A stretch of DNA of 41,819 nt from Methanobacteriota archaeon (GTDB lineage: Archaea > Thermoplasmatota > Thermoplasmata > Lutacidiplasmatales > UBA184). The stretch spans positions 1 through 41,819 of the forward strand of contig JABCYU010000004.1 in assembly GCA_013290045.1 (NCBI GenBank), given 5' to 3'. Both the position numbers and the translations under genes were made by a program. Shown here one piece after another: positions 38,236 through 41,819 of the stretch. The notes beneath the pieces were generated by a model. It saw nothing but the letters and a program-made list of their open reading frames with translations. It was not told the origin of the DNA and searched no databases. Each line of letters opens with the position of its first letter. The first letter of the stretch is position 1.

Positions 38236-39033
38236 ATGCGGGCCGCTATCTGGCCGGGCGCCATCGGGCCCGCCATGGGCGCGCTCCGCCTCCCCTCCCG
38301 GCTGGGATTCGCGGCCGTCGCGGGCCTCGTTCTGCTCTCGACCCTCCCCGCGTCGGGATCGCCAGCCGCCTCGCCCCCGCTGGTGAGATTCCACCCGTCC
38401 TACGCGCTGTACGGCGGGGTCCCGGTCCTCGGATCACGGATCCTCCTCGCGAGCGGCAACGCGACGAACCTTCCGCCGATCGGGCCCTCGTTCTCCGACA
38501 GGAATGGGAAGGTGCATGAGCGGATCGTCTCGGAGGTCCGCGGCGGCTACGGCCTCGCGGAGATGGTGGTTCGGGCCGGGGTACAGAATCTCTCCTTCTC
38601 CTGCCCGTCGACGTGCGCGAGCTCGTGGCATCCGGTGGTCATCGTCTGGAACCTGACCGACTTCGGTGCGGTGATCGACACCTGCCGACCCGGTGTGGGG
38701 GTCGGCTGGTTCTCCATCGGCGTCGCCGGGGAGGTCACCGACCTCGCGAGCCACTCCGGTTACGGATTGGTGGGTTGGGGGTTCCAGACGGTCTGGCACC
38801 TGCAGCTCAGCATCCCGGGAAGCGCGGGCGCTTCGGACGACGCCCAGGCCGTGACGCTCCGGTTCTCGGCCAACCTGACGAGCGGGCACCACTACACGCT
38901 CGAGTCGTACATCCAGGAGAAGACGTTCGTCTCCTCGCCCGGATGTTATGTGAGGTCCGAGGCGTCGGTCGGCTACTGGGGATTGTACGCCGCCTCGGGG
39001 CCGAGCTACCTCCGCTCCCTCACCGTCCACTGA
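38236..39033 (+). CDS. Secreted hypothetical protein
   Basis: Signal peptide LPSRLGFAAVAGLVLLSTLPASGSPAA; beta-rich mature region. Confidence 0.65.
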   Translation: MRAAIWPGAIGPAMGALRLPSRLGFAAVAGLVLLSTLPASGSPAASPPLVRFHPSYALYGGVPVLGSRILLASGNATNLPPIGPSFSDRNGKVHERIVSEVRGGYGLAEMVVRAGVQNLSFSCPSTCASSWHPVVIVWNLTDFGAVIDTCRPGVGVGWFSIGVAGEVTDLASHSGYGLVGWGFQTVWHLQLSIPGSAGASDDAQAVTLRFSANLTSGHHYTLESYIQEKTFVSSPGCYVRSEASVGYWGLYAASGPSYLRSLTVH

Positions 39034-39100
39034 CGGGACCCTGCGGACCGGGGCGGCCCGGGCTTTACCGGCCGAATCGGCCGCCCGCGCCGCGGCGGTG

Positions 39101-39110
39101 TTAAATAGGG
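39101..39110 (+). promoter_or_regulatory. TATA-like box of the rpl7ae-rps28e-rpl24e operon
   Basis: ttaaataggg about 75 nt upstream of the ATG. Confidence 0.5.
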
Positions 39111-39179
39111 ACTCCCCTACCGCGCCTTCACCCGTGAGCCGAGGACCCCGTCACAGGGTTCCGCTGACGCGAGGAAACG

Positions 39180-39551
39180 ATGTCGCGACCGATCTACGTG
39201 CGTTTTGAGACTCCCACCGAGCTCGCCGACAAGGCCCTGCAACTCGTCCAGATCGCCAGCGAGACCGGAAAGGTCCGTGTGGGAACCAACGAGGTCACCA
39301 AGTCGTCCGAGCGCTCCGAAGCGAAGCTGATCGTGATGGCCGAGGACGTCGATCCGGTCGAGATCCTGGTGCACATCCCGATGCTCTGCGAGGAGAAGCG
39401 CATCCCGTACGTCTACGTGCCGAAGAAGCAGCGGCTCGGCCAGTCGGCCGGCCTGTCGAAGTCGGCGGCGAGCGTCGCGATCGTCGAGCCCGGCGAGGCG
39501 AAGGCGCTCCTCGAAGAGATCGCCCAGATGTTCCCCACGCTGAAGGGCTAG
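39180..39551 (+). CDS. rpl7ae: Ribosomal protein L7Ae
   Basis: [75 protein letters not shown]. Confidence 0.97.
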   Translation: MSRPIYVRFETPTELADKALQLVQIASETGKVRVGTNEVTKSSERSEAKLIVMAEDVDPVEILVHIPMLCEEKRIPYVYVPKKQRLGQSAGLSKSAASVAIVEPGEAKALLEEIAQMFPTLKG

Positions 39552-39576
39552 GCGCCCGGACGGCACGGTTCGATCC

Positions 39577-39789
39577 ATGGCAGACGAGAAGGGTTCCCCG
39601 GCCGAGGTCGTGGAGCTGATCGGCCGCACGGGCATGGCCGGCGAGGCCACCCAGGTCAAGGTCCGGGTCCTCTCCGGACGCGACCGGGGCAAGATCATCA
39701 CCCGAAACGTCGCCGGGCCGATCCGGCTCGGGGACGTGCTGATTCTCCGGGAGACCGCGCGCGAGGCGCGGAAGCTGTCGGTGCGGTAG
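39577..39789 (+). CDS. rps28e: Ribosomal protein S28e
   Basis: [59 protein letters not shown]. Confidence 0.96.
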   Translation: MADEKGSPAEVVELIGRTGMAGEATQVKVRVLSGRDRGKIITRNVAGPIRLGDVLILRETAREARKLSVR

Positions 39790-39800
39790 GGCGGTGGACC

Positions 39801-40286
39801 ATGGTCGTCAAGCGCCAGTGTTCGTTCTGTGCCGACGAGATCGAGCCCGGGACCGGGACGATGTTCGTCAAGCGCGACGGCAGTATCTTCCACTTCTGCT
39901 CCTCCTCCTGCCGAAAGCAGCAGCTCCACCTCGGTCGGGTCGGTCACCGCTTGAAATGGACCCGAGCCCACTCGATCAAGGTCGCCGCCGAGCAGAGCCA
40001 CGCCACCGCGGCGAAGAAGGCGGCGGCGGCCGCCGCGGCGAGGGCCGAGAGCGCCCCCGCCCCATCGAAGGGTCGCGGAGGAAAGGCGAGGTCGACCTCC
40101 CCGCCCGCCCCGACCCCGGCGGCCAGCCCTCCGGTCAGCCCGGCGCCGGCGGCCGCTGAGTCCCCGGCCCCGGCGAAAGCCGCCTCGGCCGACGAGGGTC
40201 CGGCGGCGGCCGAGCCGAAGCCCAAACCGAAGGCGGCGAAGGCGAAGTCGAAGCCGGCGGACGCCGCCCCCTCGAAATCGACGTAG
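39801..40286 (+). CDS. rpl24e: Ribosomal protein L24e with long Ala/Pro/Lys-rich C-terminal extension
   Basis: CSFCADEIEPGTGTMFVKRDGSIFHFCSSSCRKQQLHLGRVGHRLKWT (zinc ribbon) followed by about 100 aa low complexity. Confidence 0.92.
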   Translation: MVVKRQCSFCADEIEPGTGTMFVKRDGSIFHFCSSSCRKQQLHLGRVGHRLKWTRAHSIKVAAEQSHATAAKKAAAAAAARAESAPAPSKGRGGKARSTSPPAPTPAASPPVSPAPAAAESPAPAKAASADEGPAAAEPKPKPKAAKAKSKPADAAPSKST

Positions 40287-40363
40287 GGACCGGCCCCGGG
40301 CCCGCCCTCCACCGTCCACTGGAGCGGCGACGCTCAAGCGGGCCGCGTACCGTAGCCACGGTC

Positions 40364-40645
40364 GTGAGCGCGCGCGCCGACGCCTCGGAGGACCCCGCTT
40401 GGTGTACGGTCTCCGATCTCGCGGAGTACGCGTACTGTCCTAGGGCGCACTGGTACCGTCATCACCCTCCCGAAGGCGCACCGGACCCCGTTTCCCAGCG
40501 GGCGCAGGGGTTGGGCCGGCGATACCACGCTCATCGAGCCGGGGCGATGGAGGCTCGCGATCGTCACGTCGGTCCGTGGGTCGCGGCGTTGGCGATCTCC
40601 GTTCTCGCGCTGGCCGCGGCGATCTACCTCGGGGTGGGAACCTGA
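40364..40645 (+). CDS. Cas4/RecB-like nuclease, N-terminal fragment ending in a TM helix
   Basis: VSDLAEYAYCPRAHWYRHHPPEGAP...GLGRRYHAHRAGA (Cas4 first Cys and motif I His), then TM WVAALAISVLALAAAIYLGVGT. Confidence 0.65.
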   Translation: MSARADASEDPAWCTVSDLAEYAYCPRAHWYRHHPPEGAPDPVSQRAQGLGRRYHAHRAGAMEARDRHVGPWVAALAISVLALAAAIYLGVGT

Positions 40646-41160
40646 ACGCCGGCGATCTCGCGCTCCTCGTGATCGGGCTCGTCGCCCTCGGAACGATCGG
40701 CGCGTCGGCGTGGGTCCTGTGGACGGTGAGCGAAGAGCGCCGGTACGGGGCGCTGCTCCGCGTCGACCCGGGATCCGGATCGTCGCCGCCGCTCCGCTCG
40801 CCGCGCTGGCGGCTGAGCGGAACGCCGGACGAGCTTCGCCAACTCCGCGACGGGGCGATCGTTCCGGTCGAGTGGAAGCGACGGGCCGCTCCGCCGGGAG
40901 GCCCGTTCCTCTCGCATCGCGTCCAGGTGTGGGCGTACTGCCTGCTCGTCGAGGAGACGTGGGGACGAGCCCCTCCGTTCGGGGTCGTGCGCTACGGCGA
41001 CGGGGTCGAGTTCCGGGTACCGTGGGATCGCGACGCCTACACCCGGGTCATCGCCGTCCGGCGCGCCGTGGCCGCGCGGTACGATGGCGAGGCGACGCCC
41101 AGCGCCGGCCGCTGCTCCGGGTGCGCGTATCGGAACGCGTGCGACGTGCGAGCCGCGTGA
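40642..41160 (+). CDS. Cas4/RecB-like nuclease, C-terminal fragment starting with a TM helix
   Basis: TM LALLVIGLVALGTIGASAWVLWTV; LSGTPDELRQL (Asp), IVPVEWKRR (ExK), HRVQVWAYCLLVEE (QxxxY), CSGCAYRNAC (three Cys). Start shown as CTG overlapping the upstream TGA (CTGA); the alternative is a -1 frameshift fusion. Confidence 0.65.
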   Translation: MNAGDLALLVIGLVALGTIGASAWVLWTVSEERRYGALLRVDPGSGSSPPLRSPRWRLSGTPDELRQLRDGAIVPVEWKRRAAPPGGPFLSHRVQVWAYCLLVEETWGRAPPFGVVRYGDGVEFRVPWDRDAYTRVIAVRRAVAARYDGEATPSAGRCSGCAYRNACDVRAA

Positions 41161-41180
41161 CCCCGGTCCCGCCCGGATCC

Positions 41181-41819
41181 TCAGCCGCCCCGCGTCCGCG
41201 CGAGATAGACCTGGGTGCGGTACGGCAGCTCGACACCGGCCCGGCCGGCCGTCGCGGGGTGGTCGAGGAGCAGCGTGCGGACGTCCCGCGCCACCTGCTC
41301 CCGCACCTCTCCCGGCGCGCCGGCGATGTAGCTGACGGACAGCACCCGCGCGACGACGCCTTCGGGGTCGGTATGGTGAACGAACTCGAAGGCGGCCTCC
41401 TTGCCCGGCTCATACGACGGGTGCCTACCGATCGCCTCGCGCCAGGCCCCGTCTTGGATGCTCCGGACGCCGATGGGCCGGTGGGCGTGGACAATCCGGC
41501 TCAGGTCGGCCACCCACGGGACGCGCTCGTCGCGTCGGTTGAACACCACCGCGAGCCCGCCGCCGGCTCGGAGGACCCGGGCGATCTCCGCGAGCGCCGG
41601 GTCGGGCTCGAACCAATGGAACGCCTGCGCCACGGTGACCGCGTCGAGCGAGCGATCCGGGAGCGGGATCGACTCCGCCGTCCCGTCGAGCACGGTGACG
41701 CCGGGAACGCAGCGCTCGAGCTCCGCCCGCATCGTCCCGGTCGGTTCGACCGCGGTGAGCTGGAAGCCGAAGGGCCGAAGCTCGAGCGCTGCGTTCCCGG
41801 CGTCACCGTGCTCGACGGG
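41181..41819 (-). CDS. Class I SAM-dependent methyltransferase (N-terminally truncated by the window edge)
   Basis: Frame stays open to base 41819 (PVEHGDAGNAALELRPFGFQLTAVEPTGTM...); SLDAVTVAQAFHWFEPDPALAEIARVLRAGGGLAVVFN. Confidence 0.85.
   Translation of the reverse strand, partial: PVEHGDAGNAALELRPFGFQLTAVEPTGTMRAELERCVPGVTVLDGTAESIPLPDRSLDAVTVAQAFHWFEPDPALAEIARVLRAGGGLAVVFNRRDERVPWVADLSRIVHAHRPIGVRSIQDGAWREAIGRHPSYEPGKEAAFEFVHHTDPEGVVARVLSVSYIAGAPGEVREQVARDVRTLLLDHPATAGRAGVELPYRTQVYLARTRGG

Noticed and set aside
1-41819. CRISPR arrays, IS elements or integrase/transposase genes
   Set aside because: No regularly spaced direct repeats and no recognisable transposase or integrase were seen, despite the Cas4-like and conjugation-ATPase-like genes.

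Overview
This is a GC-rich archaeal chromosomal segment. The evidence is rpl7ae-rps28e-rpl24e, an archaeal-type TyrS, an AbrB-PhoU protein, a 7S-type SRP RNA and TATA boxes about 25 nt upstream of leaderless starts. A Thermoplasmatota-like host is my inference from the style of the secreted proteins. I recognise about 30 genes: secreted or surface proteins (GLP-repeat, kelch, carboxypeptidase-regulatory-like, PQQ propeller), a sarcosine-oxidase-like Fe-S flavoprotein plus FAD oxidase, a glycerate-kinase relative, MFS, HxlR, a conjugation/HerA-like ATPase fused to a winged helix and a PD-(D/E)XK-like tail, ThpR, AlkA, GlyA, a thioesterase, a Dpp-type permease pair, a KaiC/RecA-like coiled-coil protein, TyrS, methyltransferases, ribosomal proteins and a Cas4-like nuclease. 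Most notable: (i) a Cas4/RecB-like nuclease split over two ORFs with a transmembrane helix on each side of the break; (ii) an ATPase-wHTH-nuclease-like fusion with a small overlapping partner gene; (iii) a DppB permease fused to an extracellular PQQ propeller; (iv) an SRP RNA on the minus strand at about 28995-29307 with a UGAC helix-8 tetraloop; (v) a candidate structured ncRNA at about 18734-18831; (vi) a 28-bp inverted repeat flanking the thioesterase gene, one copy abutting the glyA start; (vii) a stand-alone Fur C-terminal-like domain. No CRISPR array, transposase or convincing tRNA was seen. All family calls are by eye, without database searches.
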